From Castanea sativa (lineage: Eukaryota; Streptophyta; Magnoliopsida; Fagales; Fagaceae), in the NCBI RefSeq assembly GCF_040712315.1, contig NC_134013.1, positions 4,127,001 through 4,191,000 on the forward strand: a stretch of 64,000 nt of DNA, read 5' to 3'. A program made the position numbers and the translations under genes. Below, piece after piece: positions 22,640-33,774 of the stretch (the stretch's first letter is position 1; each line of letters begins with the position of its first letter). The notes below the pieces were generated by a model, which saw only the letters and a list, made by a program, of their open reading frames with translations, searched no databases and was not told the origin of the DNA.

Positions 22640-22800
22640 TGGCTTGTAATGGAGAATTCCAGCGTGGTAAATTTGGCTATTCCAAGGCAATCTTGCTCAG
22701 AAATTGGAGGCCCTTCAATGTTATGTGCAGTGAATCCTGCAACTCTAGGCTCTAGTACAGAATCTAAAGTGGGATCAAGCAGTCAACAAAGTAAGGTAAG
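22640..22800 (+). pseudogene. Unidentified exon-like open frame 2
   Basis: An open frame reading 'NLAIPRQSCSEIGGPSMLC' and then 'NPATLGSSTESKVGSSSQQSK' ends at a potential donor (AAG/GTAAGG, near 22,796). The serine-rich composition and the donor suggest a captured exon. The family is not recognised. Confidence 0.3.
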
Positions 22801-23339
22801 GCAGGGTTTATGCTTGCAAGTATCAACTATGTAACTTGGCTTTAATGATAATTCTTTCTTTTTTGTCGTGTGTAAATTTCCCTTTTATTTTCTTCCAATT
22901 GTTTTTTTCTCTCTTTTGTGATAATTTTTTCTTTTAGTGTTTCATATTACCTTTCATTTTATGCACAGTCAACTTCGATACTTTATGAGGAATAAAACAA
23001 GAAAAAGGAAGAAAAAAAAAAGATCGTGCATAAAATAAAATACTCGCTAACAAATTTTTATTTGGGAATTTCATACTTCGATATTTTGTAATTGTCATAC
23101 TTCATTGTTAAGTGTGACAATAAAAGATTAAGTGTGAACAACCATATATTCTACAAATTCCATGGGTTTTTAAGGTGCATAAATTATATTTTTCCTATAA
23201 ATCTTTTTTAAACAATTTTCAAGGTGTTGAGAAAACCTTTTTATTTTTGAACACTCTTCTGACATGCACCAGATGGACATCACCTTTACATAGAATTTCG
23301 CAGGATTTCGTTACATCACCTTTTTATAAGTTAAAAAAA

Positions 23340-24265
23340 AGTTAAAAAAATAAGTTACATAAATCAAGTATTAAACACTCGATTTACATTCTAACTCGAG
23401 TGTTAGAAACTCGAGTTATATTCAGTACTCGACCTCCCTACCAACGAGTCCGCCAGGCAGAGAGTTCAAAAATATTTACGGGCAATTGCCACTGGAAAAA
23501 TTCCTCACTCGATTTATAACTCAGTGGTATTTTCGTAAATAAGTCGTATACAAATCGAGTTTTTGTAACTCAATTTGTACTACCAGTATTAGAAACTCGA
23601 TTATTAGAAACTCGATTTCTATCAGTGGAACTCGAGTTCCCTACCAGCGAGTCCGCCAGGCAGAGAGTTCAGTATTATTACCATTATGCCATTTGATTGG
23701 AAGTCGACTATTAGAAACTCGATTTCTATCAGTGGAACTCGAGTTCCCTACCAGCGAGTATGCCAGGCAGAGAGTTCAAAAATATTTACGGGCAATTGCC
23801 ACTGGAATAATTCCCAGTGGAAATCGAGTCTCTGACACTCGATTTCTAACTCAGTGGTATTTTCGTAAATAAGTCGTATACAAATCGAGTTTTTGTAACT
23901 CGATTTGTACTACCAGTATTAGAAACTCGATTATTAGAAACTCGATTTCTATCAGTGGAACTCGAGTTCCCTACCAGCGAGTCCGCCAGGCAGAGAGTTC
24001 AGTATTATTACCATTATGCCATTTGATTGGAAGTCGACTATTAGAAACTCGATTTCTATCAGTGGAACTCGAGTTCCCTACCAGCGAGTATGCCAGGCAG
24101 AGAGTTCAAAAATATTTACGGGCAATTGCCACTGGAATAATTACACTCGATTTCTAACTCAGTGGTATTTTCGTAAATAAGTCGTATACAAATCGAGTTT
24201 TTGTAACTCGATTTGCACTAGAAATCGAGTTTTACAGACTCGATTTCTACTGGGTTGTTTTTTTT
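23340..24265. repeat. Hairpin-rich tandem repeat array inside the MULE
   Basis: A unit that contains 'tcagtggtattttcgtaaat' occurs at 23,521, 23,851 and 24,159 (periods 330 and 308). A sub-unit with 'ctaccagcgagt' and 'gccaggcagagagttc' recurs about five times from 23,433. Throughout are inverted pairs of 'aaatcgagt/actcgattt'. The same hairpin words occur in both TIRs, so this block looks like subterminal MULE sequence, perhaps the old end of a related element now internal. Confidence 0.8.
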
Positions 24266-24931
24266 TCTGTTAGTCTTCCTAGGCAAGCAGCCAAGGCCAA
24301 GGCAGGGCCAAGGCACGCAGCCTTGGCATGCCCCGTACTAGAAATTTGTTTTCCTTCCCCCCGTAACACATCACATGGGCAATGTATACAAACATTAATT
24401 GAAGAGTACATTGAATGCAAGACATTTGATTAAAATAGTTACTATAGTTGCCCTCTTAGCTACGTACCATACAAATTTAACCGATACATCCGGCATACAA
24501 TCTGATAACTAGCTATCGTTGCTTCAAACAACGCCCCTGTGGTTGAACTTGCTGAAGTAAGTGCTACTAATGCCAAAGTAGTACGGTTGCTGGCATTATA
24601 GGCAAAAGCTGCACAACGCAACTAATGTAACGAGTACAATGGATAGCTACTACTTCAATTACAACAACATTCAGTAATAAACAAAATAACAACTAAGTCG
24701 ATACAACCCATGTTACATAGTTGCCTAACACTTGTCCATACTGATACAACATGGTCGCGTAGCACTTGTCCATACCGAAGATAACTACAACTCCCACGTA
24801 CAATGCCATTCCAAAATCGAGCCTCTGCTCGCCTGAAAAACATTAAAATGCAGTTGTTAGTTCCTAAATGCGAAGAACAAAAACCAAATAAGATTCTGAG
24901 CATATTACATCAAAACAACAAAGGCACTTGC
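24266..24931. other. MULE segment downstream of the transposase
   Basis: A short run of repeated 'ccaaggc' words lies at 24,290-24,330, followed by AT-rich sequence that would be the 3' trailer of the minus-strand transposase. No gene is recognised. Confidence 0.4.
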
Positions 24932-27589
24932 CTAGTTTGTAGCACTACCGCCTGTCGAAGCCCCACGGGAACCGCTTGTCGAACCCCCAAGGGAATTGGG
25001 ACATCTTCTGTGATTATGCCCCTCTTCATGACACACTCCGCATCGCTGCCTCGGTTGAATCTCCCTCAACTCCGAATCTGGGTTCCATCCATTTCATTTC
25101 TTATTCTTGACTTCACAGGCGACCTTTGGCCCGCGGTCCGCGAACGTCCCTCCATAATGACTCTGACATTGGCACCACAAATTGATGTGAATATGTGTGA
25201 ATGGCGTTCTCCAAACTGTAACATGGGTCAATATAGCTGGTCGCATTGAGATGCAATTGTTGCAAAACTTTAATTGCATGTGAACAAGGGATCTTAATGT
25301 TTTGCCACTTTCCACAACCACATGTTCTAGCAAATACACGCACTTCATGACTGTGGTTTCCCCCTCCACCTTTATGGTCGTTGTACGGGGTAACCACTTG
25401 ATATACACCAGATTAAATTTATTTGTGTTATAGATCCCGATTGCATAATCACTTCACACCTTACCTTGAGAGCGATCAGAAGTAATTTATTTATGTCGAT
25501 CATGGAAATATGCAACAAGTTTGCACCAAGTGAACTCAACCATTGCAGCAATGGGCAAACCGCGAGCACCTTTAAGTACCCCATTAAAGCACTCAGAGAT
25601 ATTGGTTGTCATCGCCCCGTAACGTCTTCCACCATCATGTGACTAGGTCCATTTCTCCACATCCTCACTCATTAGATATGTGTATGGCATATAGCGTTCA
25701 AGATGGGAATCATCAATTAATCTCGACATCCTTAATAGTTTGCATTATGGACTTAAATTTAGCGTCATGAGTTGCATATCCAGCTTTCAAGGCCAATGCC
25801 TTTAGAGTCGGTTCATCAAAGTGTGTGTTGAAGTTGCTAGCAACATGTCGAAGGCAATATCGGTGATGTACCTGTAACTTTCCATCATCACCTAAAGGCC
25901 ACTCTGCAATGGCGCATTTGATACCTTTATGTCGGTCAGAAATAATGCAAATGCCCTCGTTAGGTATCACATGCCCTATCGAATTCCTGAGACACTCTAA
26001 AAACCACCCCCAACTAGCCCCTGACTCCTTGTCCACAACAGCAAAGGCGAGAGGCAAAACCTTTTGGTTAGCATCCGTTGCCATTGCAATCATCAACACC
26101 CCTCGATATTTACCATACAAATGAGTCCCATCAATACTGATCATTGGCCTGCAATATCTAAATGTAGCAATGCATGGAGCGAATGCCCAAAATACATAGC
26201 ACAGTAACGTAGTACCATCTATAGGGCTAGGTATGGTCCAATAGTTGTACTGGGTACCCGAATCCTGATCCAAGTATGCCAACAACAACTTTCGCAACCT
26301 TTAGTAAGACTCCTCCCAATCTCCAAATATCTTAGCAATTGTCTTTTGTTTTGCATCTCATACCTTATAGTAAGAGAGCTTATGATTATACTTAGTATCT
26401 ATGTGGCCCCGGAGCTCATCAATACGAGCAGTGTGATTTTGTCACAATTTCCCCACAATTTCTGATGCAACAAAATTAGAATCTATCATTTTACCGTCTC
26501 TTCGCAGGCCAAAGGGTATACAACTGTGTGGACCCACATAAGACGTGACCATCCACAGACCATTTAATTGAGCCTTCATGAATGCCCCAACGTACCGGCG
26601 CACAATTTAGTTTTGGTCGACCTCCGGATTATAAAATTTCTATTATCCTTTGCTGCGTATATTATCAATGCACGCTTCACCGCCTCTTTATTTGCAAAAG
26701 TCAACCCTTTATTAAAATGCATCCCATCTTCCCAAGTAGAAACAAATGGTATCTGAAGACGTGAAGGATCAACCATATTTTCCCAAGTATTTGCAGAGAA
26801 TGACTCGGCAGGAGGTGTGTAGGCAGTGGTCGTATTTGTAACATGCTGGACACCAATATCATCGTCCGCATCACCTTCATCATGGCACTCCATATTTTCC
26901 TCTTCAAAATTGGAAGCAAGTTCATGGTCATCCACATCCTTCTCAAAGTCGCCTCGCTCAATCCTCTCTTCGTACTCATCCATATCATCGAGATTTTCAT
27001 CATTATTCGCAAAATGATCTTCGTCCTCCACCCCTAAATATGTCTCTTGAGGTTGAAGTGTTTCACTAGTATTGGCAGCATAATCTTGAGATGGGAATGT
27101 GTAACCTCCCATTGTAGTGCATCCATCGTCTAATTGCAAAGATGTAGTTGTTTGTTGCTGCAACTCCTCGACATCAACTTCTGCGAGCGGCTCGGAACTT
27201 ACATACAACTCAGCAGCATTTACTTGGGGCATTTTATGGATTCTATTAAACATGACATTTACATGTTTATCTTCTTTGATCGCCATGTACTTGTAATTTA
27301 TCCGCTCATGAAGAACTTCTTGTGGGTAACGATAAATAATATTTATGTCATAACAAGTAGGGCTCAAACTCAGTTCTTTCATTATTTTCATCTTCAAATC
27401 ATTCAATGTCTTCAACTTACGATGTAGCATCATGTAATAGCATTCGATATTCGGCCCTTGAAATGCGAATCCGTCAATCTGTTCAGGATTGAAAAGGGGA
27501 CCACCGTAGTATACATTTACGTCAATATTCTTCAGAGATTGTGAACCTATTAGAGTCAAGGGTAATATGTTAATGACATATTTTAACAC
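24932..27589 (-). pseudogene. Decayed mudrA-type MULE transposase
   Basis: Transposase of the Mutator-like superfamily, reading leftward from the right TIR. Domains in order are an N-terminal region with an acidic stretch (27,589-26,780), the MuDR-type DNA-binding region 'GLTFANKEAVKRALIIYAAK' (about 26,700), 'KQKTIAKIFGDWEES' (about 26,330), the MULE catalytic domain, a SWIM zinc finger 'CGCGKWQNIKIPCSHAIKVL' (about 25,300) and a CCHC knuckle 'CGVCHEEGHNHRRC' (about 25,030). The stop is at 24,932. Acidic catalytic residues are visible: D at 26,130 (in IDGTHLYGKY), D at 25,935 (in SDRHKG) and a candidate E at 25,664 or 25,655 (in SEDVEKW). The frame is broken near 25,727, 25,400 and 25,113, with in-frame stops in the 25,460-25,650 stretch and more disruption between 26,297 and 26,576. 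It is not expected to make an active enzyme. Confidence 0.85.
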
Positions 27590-28439
27590 AATTACAAAAC
27601 ATTTTTATGTACTCAAAGTAGGAAAATTACAACTTCTTACATCCAACACACCCCACATTTGCATATACTCACTCCACATCACATACAAACACACTCAATC
27701 ATTATTATTTCATACTCAAACAAATAAAAAAACTAAAGACAACACTTACCCCCACTACAAAATTTCAAATCATTCTAACAAAAAGATAATAACAAATATT
27801 AAACCAAACAACAACAAAAATAGCCATGATAAAAGCCTAACAATACAAATATATATCTTAAATATTTTTTACTTCTTATAAAAAAAAAATTTTAAAAAAG
27901 CCTAGCATATATACACTAACTTGTTACATCATATGCATCTACAAACCCCACATTAACATATGTACTCAATCATTACCATTTGTTTCTAAACAAAAAAAAA
28001 AAAAAAAAAATTCATTAATCATACTAAAAAAAAAAAAAAACTAAATGCACAAATATTCAAATCATTCAATAAAAAATATAAAGAAAAATTACAAACCAAA
28101 CAAAAAAACTAATGATACATACCCATAAAAAACCTAACATTACATATATAACAACTACCCATAAAAAAAACCCTAACATTACATCTATGTAACTAACAAC
28201 TATTCAAAAAAAAAAACTAACAACTAGAGAGAGTGTATAAAAACCTTACTTGACATGAGAATGTGTAAATGGAGGGTGAGTTTGATTTGAAGTTTTCTAT
28301 GAGAGTGAGAGAGAGAGAGTGAGAGAGGAAGAGAGAGCTGCTGGGTTTTTAGGTGTGGCAAACGGCAGAACCCAGAAAATAGGTATAGTATGATAAAAAG
28401 AAGCTGCCCTAACCACGTGGCAGAAACGGGACCAACCAT
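27590..28439. other. Likely 5' region of the transposase gene
   Basis: A/T-rich sequence with several poly-A runs, ending in a GA-rich stretch (28,300-28,340; CT-rich on the transposase strand) like the leader beside the left TIR. It probably holds the transposase promoter and leader, possibly with an intron. No open frame is supported. Confidence 0.35.
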
Positions 28440-28778
28440 TAAAAATCGAGTCTCTGGGACTCGATTTTCCTTTATGAAAACCGAGTCTATGAGACTCGAT
28501 TTCTACTTGGAGTTCCCGTTCATCCAACTGGCAGCATATAATAGTATTTAATTCTTCGCATATAAATCGACTCTCTAAGAGTCGATTTCCAGGTGGCCGC
28601 CACATGGAAAAGAGCCACATCAGATCTGATCAACCCACAAAAATCGAGTATCTAAGAGACGATTTATAGGCTTAAAATCGACTCTATAAGAGTCGAGATG
28701 TTAGTATTCCATTTACTTCCAAACAAGTGCTTACTAACTATATTCTTCAGGTGTTAGGGCTAATGGGCCATTTTCTCC
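28440..28778. repeat. Right terminal inverted repeat and subterminal hairpins
   Basis: Bases 28,560-28,778 mirror the left TIR. The inner part (28,443-28,505) holds two further hairpins of the 'aaatcgagt...actcgattt' type. Confidence 0.9.
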
Positions 28779-28788
28779 CATGTTCCGT
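28779..28788. repeat. Right target-site duplication of the MULE
   Basis: CATGTTCCGT, identical to 15,718-15,727. Beyond it the unit sequence resumes exactly as after 45,744 in unit B. Confidence 0.9.
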
Positions 28789-30241
28789 TGTTTCTAAAGT
28801 GAAAGTAAAATATTTTACACGTAAAAGTCAATCTTTTAACTAATTTAGAAAACACTTTTTTTTTTTTAAACAAACACACAAAGGAAAAAAGAAAGGGAAT
28901 CTAAGTTCTTGTAAGGACACAATTCGAGCTCCTGGCCCACAATCAGAAGGGCAAGGGCTTGAAAGACCTTTTTACAATAAATTTGTAGATGGTGAGCTTG
29001 AAATCTAGATTCTAAAGGTGGTTTAAACAACAACAAAAAATGGGTTTTGGGCCCAATGGCACAAATAGGGAGTTGTTTATAAGAATATGAATAAAAATTC
29101 CTCCTCGGACACAATCCGAAGATAGTTTATAATACTACTTCTCAAGATAGATTACAATCGTGGACAGTCAGATTTATCATATACTATTCTTTCTTTTCTG
29201 TCCAAAGAAAGCCTCCCCTTTTTTCGAAGGTCCCTTCTCTCATTTATACTTCCTCCTTCCTCCCTTTCTCATCTTCCACTTCATAGTTAGAACGCTGATT
29301 TAGATACTTGTCCCATCCATTTTCCCTGAAGTCTTCTGGAGATAGGGGCCCAGTTTCAAACCTCATGCTCAGGTCTCGTTTCTCCATTAATACAGTCAGC
29401 ATATCAGTTGCAGAGTCTTTAATGCAGGGCCGGTGGTAGCAGCTTTATCTTAAATATTCCACCGCCCTTTCTATTATCCTCTACGTGTACTGTGTCTTCC
29501 CGAAACCATAGGAATTTCTATAACATGGTCTGGGGATATTAAACCTTCCCTTCTATTTCCTCGGCTTCATTATCCGAGGACACAATATTTCTCGGACATA
29601 TTTATTCAGACACCATCGCTTTTTTACCTAGTATTTTCTTTATAAGACACATTCACACACCCTTAGATCACTTGATGTCCTCGGATTGAGCTTTTAGCCC
29701 AAAAGATATTCTTGGGCCACCCTTCATAAATTACTGGGCCCAATGTCCCTACAGTTCTAATACAAAGACACACCACAACTTAACTCAAAAACTATGGTAA
29801 AACGTACTTTATTTGAGATGCCAATTTCCTACCATACCAAAAATTAATATTGACGAAATTTAACTACAAAATTGATTGTAGCATTAAGTTTATTTAGACT
29901 ATTACTTTACTCAATAAAATAAACATTATCAAATATTTTGAAAATCTAGTCATTGAATTGCATGTTATTTATACTCTTAATACTAATATCAAATTTTGTA
30001 TCAATCGGATATTATTTACTATATAATCTATAAGTTTATATTTTATGCATAATTTTATACTATAAAAACTTGAAATTTAATTAATTTATTGATGACATAA
30101 ATATTGATCTTCAATTTTCTAGAAATATTGCAAGTATAGAGAATATAAAAAGAATATATCATCTAATGGTGGATTTGTCAAAATTCACCTCCAATAAAAC
30201 GATATTGAGTATGGTTGTAACCTAAGGTTACAATCAATTTT
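28789..30241. other. Tail of unit A
   Basis: Intergenic sequence homologous to 45,745-47,206, with a solo LTR inserted at 28,910. A short palindrome 'gtaacctaaggttac' lies near 30,215. No gene is seen. Confidence 0.6.
28910..29753. mobile_element. Solo LTR 1 (844 bp)
   Basis: Begins TGTAAGGACACAATTCG and ends TCCCTACA, so it has the TG...CA termini of an LTR, and is flanked by the 5-bp duplication GTTCT (28,905-28,909 and 29,754-29,758). Unit B has the same locus without it (around 45,860). No internal retrotransposon sequence remains, so it arose by LTR-LTR recombination. It contains repeated 'cctcgga' words shared with solo LTRs 2 and 3. Confidence 0.88.
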
Positions 30242-32394
30242 GTTACTAAATTTGGTCTAATTAATAACCACATGGGAAGAGGCAAACTCACCCACTATGG
30301 ATCTTGCACAGTTTTCCTTTTCTTTTTCTTTTTCTTTTTCTTTTTCTAGTATTTTTGTACATGTATTATAAAATGATAGGAATGGTCACATAGGGTCAAC
30401 AAATTTTTTTTTATTTTTTAAATTTAAGGTTAATTATGTCATTAAATATTGAAAAGAAGCTGTGATTGTTTGATTTTTATTGGAGCATTAATGCTCCTAA
30501 AAAACTGAATTGTTAAATATTGATGCTTTTAGGCACTTGTTGACAAAAAACCTATGTTTTAATTATGCCATTATAAAAACAAAAATGAAGAAACTTTAGC
30601 GTGTATGACTTGGATGGAAGAATCTTCTCTTTGAAGAGTCCAGACTCTTAAGAGTCTTCCAGCCCAATTCACATCTTCTAGTGATTTAGGCTATTTTTTT
30701 TTAGTGAAAACAAAATAAGGAAAATATTTTCCACATGACAGCATGTTTGGGTGGATCAAAAAACACAATTAAACTGAAAATAATTTTCAGTTGACTATAA
30801 ATGGAGTGTAAATTAATGAATTTACCTTTTGTTTTCCATTCAAATGATTTTACACTCCTCATAAATTTCAGCTAACACAAACACACACATAGAGAGAATT
30901 TTCTGCACGAGATTATGTGGATGCCCTAAGAATGTACTATCATACCATCACCACGTCTCAATGACTAAATTTGGCTCATATCTGCCTCCCATTGATTGTA
31001 TTTGGTTATAGTCAACGTAAAATTTTAAAATAAATTTCATTTAGTGCTTTACAAATTTTGATTTCCAATAGCTTTAACATAAATAAATAAATTAAACACC
31101 ATCTTTTCCCTCTTAAATTTAATGTTCCCAATTCCATAAAACAATTTCAAGGAAAGTGTTTCCTTGAAAGTCTTTGAAAAGTATCGTTGTTAGTCTAATT
31201 TTCTAAAAACTTCAAACTTAAATTATATTTATAAGTTGAAAAGTCATATGAGGGTACAGGTGTGCATGGGTTAAGTTGAGAGAATTTTTCTATTCAACCC
31301 ACAATGGTCAGGTTGAAAAAAACTCAATCCAACACAGCCTATCATAGGAATTCAACCCAACGCACGTGGATAGGGTTGGACCTATGTGTTGGACGATTTT
31401 TTAAAAAAAAAAGATAAGTATAAGAACAACAAATTTATAAGATTATCAACATAAATAACAACAAACTTACTAATCGTACTTAAGCATAGCATCAAATTAA
31501 TACAAAATTGTTTGATTTGGGTACATACTCATTTCTCAAAACACCACACATTATATAATTTATTTTACACTATATTACATTAAAATATCAATTCTTTTTA
31601 TTGTTTATCTTTCTTTACTTAGAAAAACTATCATCCACGTTCTTCCTACATTATTGAGATACATAAAAAAAGAATAAAAAACTATAAATACAAAGTAAAT
31701 AGTGTTAGTGTAAATTTACATAATTACTGTAGTAACTTTGCTAATCCAAACAAAAAATTCATAGGTACTTCTAGAGTATAGTGAAATGATGTTCACTCCT
31801 CTTACATTCATAGTAGACTCATCATGAATTTAATGAGTATAAAATGGCAAGGAAGAAACTAAAGGGAAAACATACCATTTCACTTAAGTAACAGTTGCAG
31901 CACTTAGTTACATTTTGTGCCAATTGTCATTAGCTCATTGGTTGTAGTTTTGAGAAGTTAGTTATGCATTTTGGGCGCCAATTCTTAGCCCCTGTTTCTT
32001 GTGTATATAAAAACTTGTAGATAATTATTTTGATAACTGCTTGTAACAATTTGATGAGTAAATACAGAGTTCATTTTTCTGTCAAAGCCATTTGCAAGCT
32101 CTTTGCGTTTTTGTTTTGCATTTTCTGATTTTACAACACATGATAGAATTGGAGATAGAGTAACACTTGAATTTAAGGACATGCTCAATATATGTCAACT
32201 GGTAAATCTAAAAATAATAAATGATGGCATAGAGCTAATGTGCCTTAACTAAAGCATAGCAATAATAAATGTTACACTTCAACTTTTAGATATACTCCTC
32301 GTGTATATATATATATATGTAGAGAGAGAGAGAGAGAGAGAGAGGTAGATATAGACGAGGAGTATCACATCACTATACTTATCATATACTATAT

Positions 32395-32620
32395 CTAATT
32401 GCATTGGAGCAAGCAAAATGGATAGCCTCACCTTTTAATGTTTACAAGGTTAATTTTGATAGTGGTACGCAAAGGGTGTGCTCAGGTGGGTGGACTGGGT
32501 GTTGTGATTAGAGATCACCATGGAGATGTAGCTGCTGCATTGTTGCTGCGAGGATGGCATTGTCTTTTGGGTAAAGATTTGGGTCTTCAGCACATAATCA
32601 TGGAGTGTGATCCTTGTTAA
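32395..32620 (+). pseudogene. RNase H-like (RVT_3) relic, unit B
   Basis: The best preserved copy of the relic. 'VYKVNFDSG' lies in one frame, then after a frameshift come 'GLGVVIRDHHGDVAAAL', 'GKDLGLQHIIMECD' and a stop. The first aspartate and the 'MECD' aspartate of the RNase H-like fold can be recognised, but the frame is broken and the start is missing. Confidence 0.65.
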
Positions 32621-33697
32621 TTGTTGCAAGAGAAATCTCCTCCTTGCATAGTCAAGCAATTCTTCTGCAACTTTGTTATTTCCACATTCCCTAATAATCT
32701 CAAGATTCTCAAGTGAAAATAAACTACAAGAAAAGATTGAAAAACGTATCTCCTTTGAGCAAACGTTCTAGGTCTTTGAGCCAATCTCCTTCCGTTTGTG
32801 ATGCCACTTTTTTTTTTCATCCAACAATTAATGGAAACTTATTGACACACTTTTTTTTTTTTTTTAGAATTGACACAAATTAAGTTTTTTTTTTTTTTTT
32901 TTTTAATAAGTGTTCAATACCAATCAGTTTTTTTATATAGGCAAAAATTGAATTTCAGATCTCTTATTCAACTATCAGAAACTTTATCAGTTGAGCTAAT
33001 TGGAACCCACTAAATCGACACAAAGTTAAAGTATAAAGAATAAAATAAACATTTGAAAATATTAAAGACTAGTAAAACAGAGGTAATTAAACTTTTTTCC
33101 CCCAAAATTTGAGATGTTTTACTTGATGAGTTAACAAGGCAATTTGGCCTAATCGAGAATGGCCCTTGATAAAAAAAAATTAAAAAAAAAACGATATTGA
33201 TACCTACCACCAAATTGTCAAAAATATTGCTGGTAGTGAGGCACATAGTAGACATGTTATGGATGTCAGGACTCAGGGATGATTTATAGTAATTTGGAAT
33301 TTGTCACATGCCCTTTACCTCTTTTCTTCTATTAAAAAATTGTAAACCTTCAAACAGTTTCACTAGCAGCTCCGGTGAGAGGAGATTAGAGAAAATGATG
33401 GTGGGCTAATGAAAGGGGGGGAAGAAAGTCAAGGAACCAAAAAGAGAAAGAGAAAGCATATGACTATCTGTCGGCTTTTACGATGCAATTACATATTGTT
33501 TCTTCATCAGTAAGTTTATGACCGCCTCATTTGACTAATGCTTAAATATAATTATAATATGATTATATACATTATACAGTATATATCAGCACAAGGAAAT
33601 ATTAGTAGTAGCTTGTAATATTAGCCCATATGGCTTCACATCTCAATGCTATAATATTAGCCGATAGGGCTCTTTCTTAATAATATTGCAGATTAAT

Positions 33698-33698
<1 letters not shown>

Positions 33699-33772
<74 letters not shown>
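33699..33772. repeat. (AT)n(AG)n microsatellite
   Basis: About 20 bases of AT repeats followed by about 50 bases of AG repeats. The same place in unit A (about 3,935-3,952) has only a short AT run, so it expanded after the duplication. Confidence 0.9.

Positions 33773-33774
<2 letters not shown>

Larger units (their letters stand above)
15728..28778. mobile_element. Composite 13-kb Mutator-like element (Pack-MULE)
   Basis: Bounded by a 10-bp target duplication and terminal inverted repeats. The left end reads GGAAAAAATGGGCAATTAGC and the right end, read inward, GGAGAAAATGGCCCATTAGC. The match continues for about 200 bp, with the strongest part around 'gttgatcagatctgatgtgg'. The corresponding site in unit B is empty, so insertion followed the unit duplication (or excision there was perfect, which is less likely). 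The cargo from left to right is a CT-rich leader with a splice donor, UGT91 and topoisomerase II pieces (minus), a plant mobile domain C-terminus (plus), a PAA1-type HMA exon (plus), an ML-domain exon (plus), an L1 piece (minus), two unidentified exon-like frames (plus), hairpin repeat arrays, and a decayed transposase (minus) that starts near the right end. Confidence 0.92.
504..30241. repeat. Tandem segmental duplication, unit A
   Basis: The first full unit of the array. Without its 13-kb MULE and its solo LTR it is about 15.8 kb and aligns nearly base for base with unit B (30,242-47,206). The order is intergenic sequence, RNase H-like relic, BAHD-1, CACTA-like scrap, RNase H-like relic, Helitron-like element, BAHD-2, BAHD 3' relic, RNase H-like relic, then a tail. 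The BAHD-2 proteins of the two units differ at only about four residues, which points to a recent duplication. The boundary is set where the match to 30,242 begins. Confidence 0.85.
30242..33774. other. Intergenic region upstream of BAHD-1B
   Basis: The counterpart of 504-3,955 with the same LTR-promoter-like stretch near 31,980-32,190. A TA/GA microsatellite at 32,306-32,345 and a longer one at 33,699-33,772 are both expanded relative to unit A. Only the RNase H-like relic is gene-derived. Confidence 0.5.

Noticed and set aside
23340..24265. Regular repeats that superficially suggest a CRISPR array
   Set aside because: The genome is a plant. Periods are about 300 bases and the repeats are palindromic pieces of transposon sequence, not uniform short repeats with unique spacers.
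24803..25249. 148-codon plus-strand open frame
   Set aside because: It is antisense to the SWIM/CCHC end of the transposase, whose domains are clear on the minus strand.
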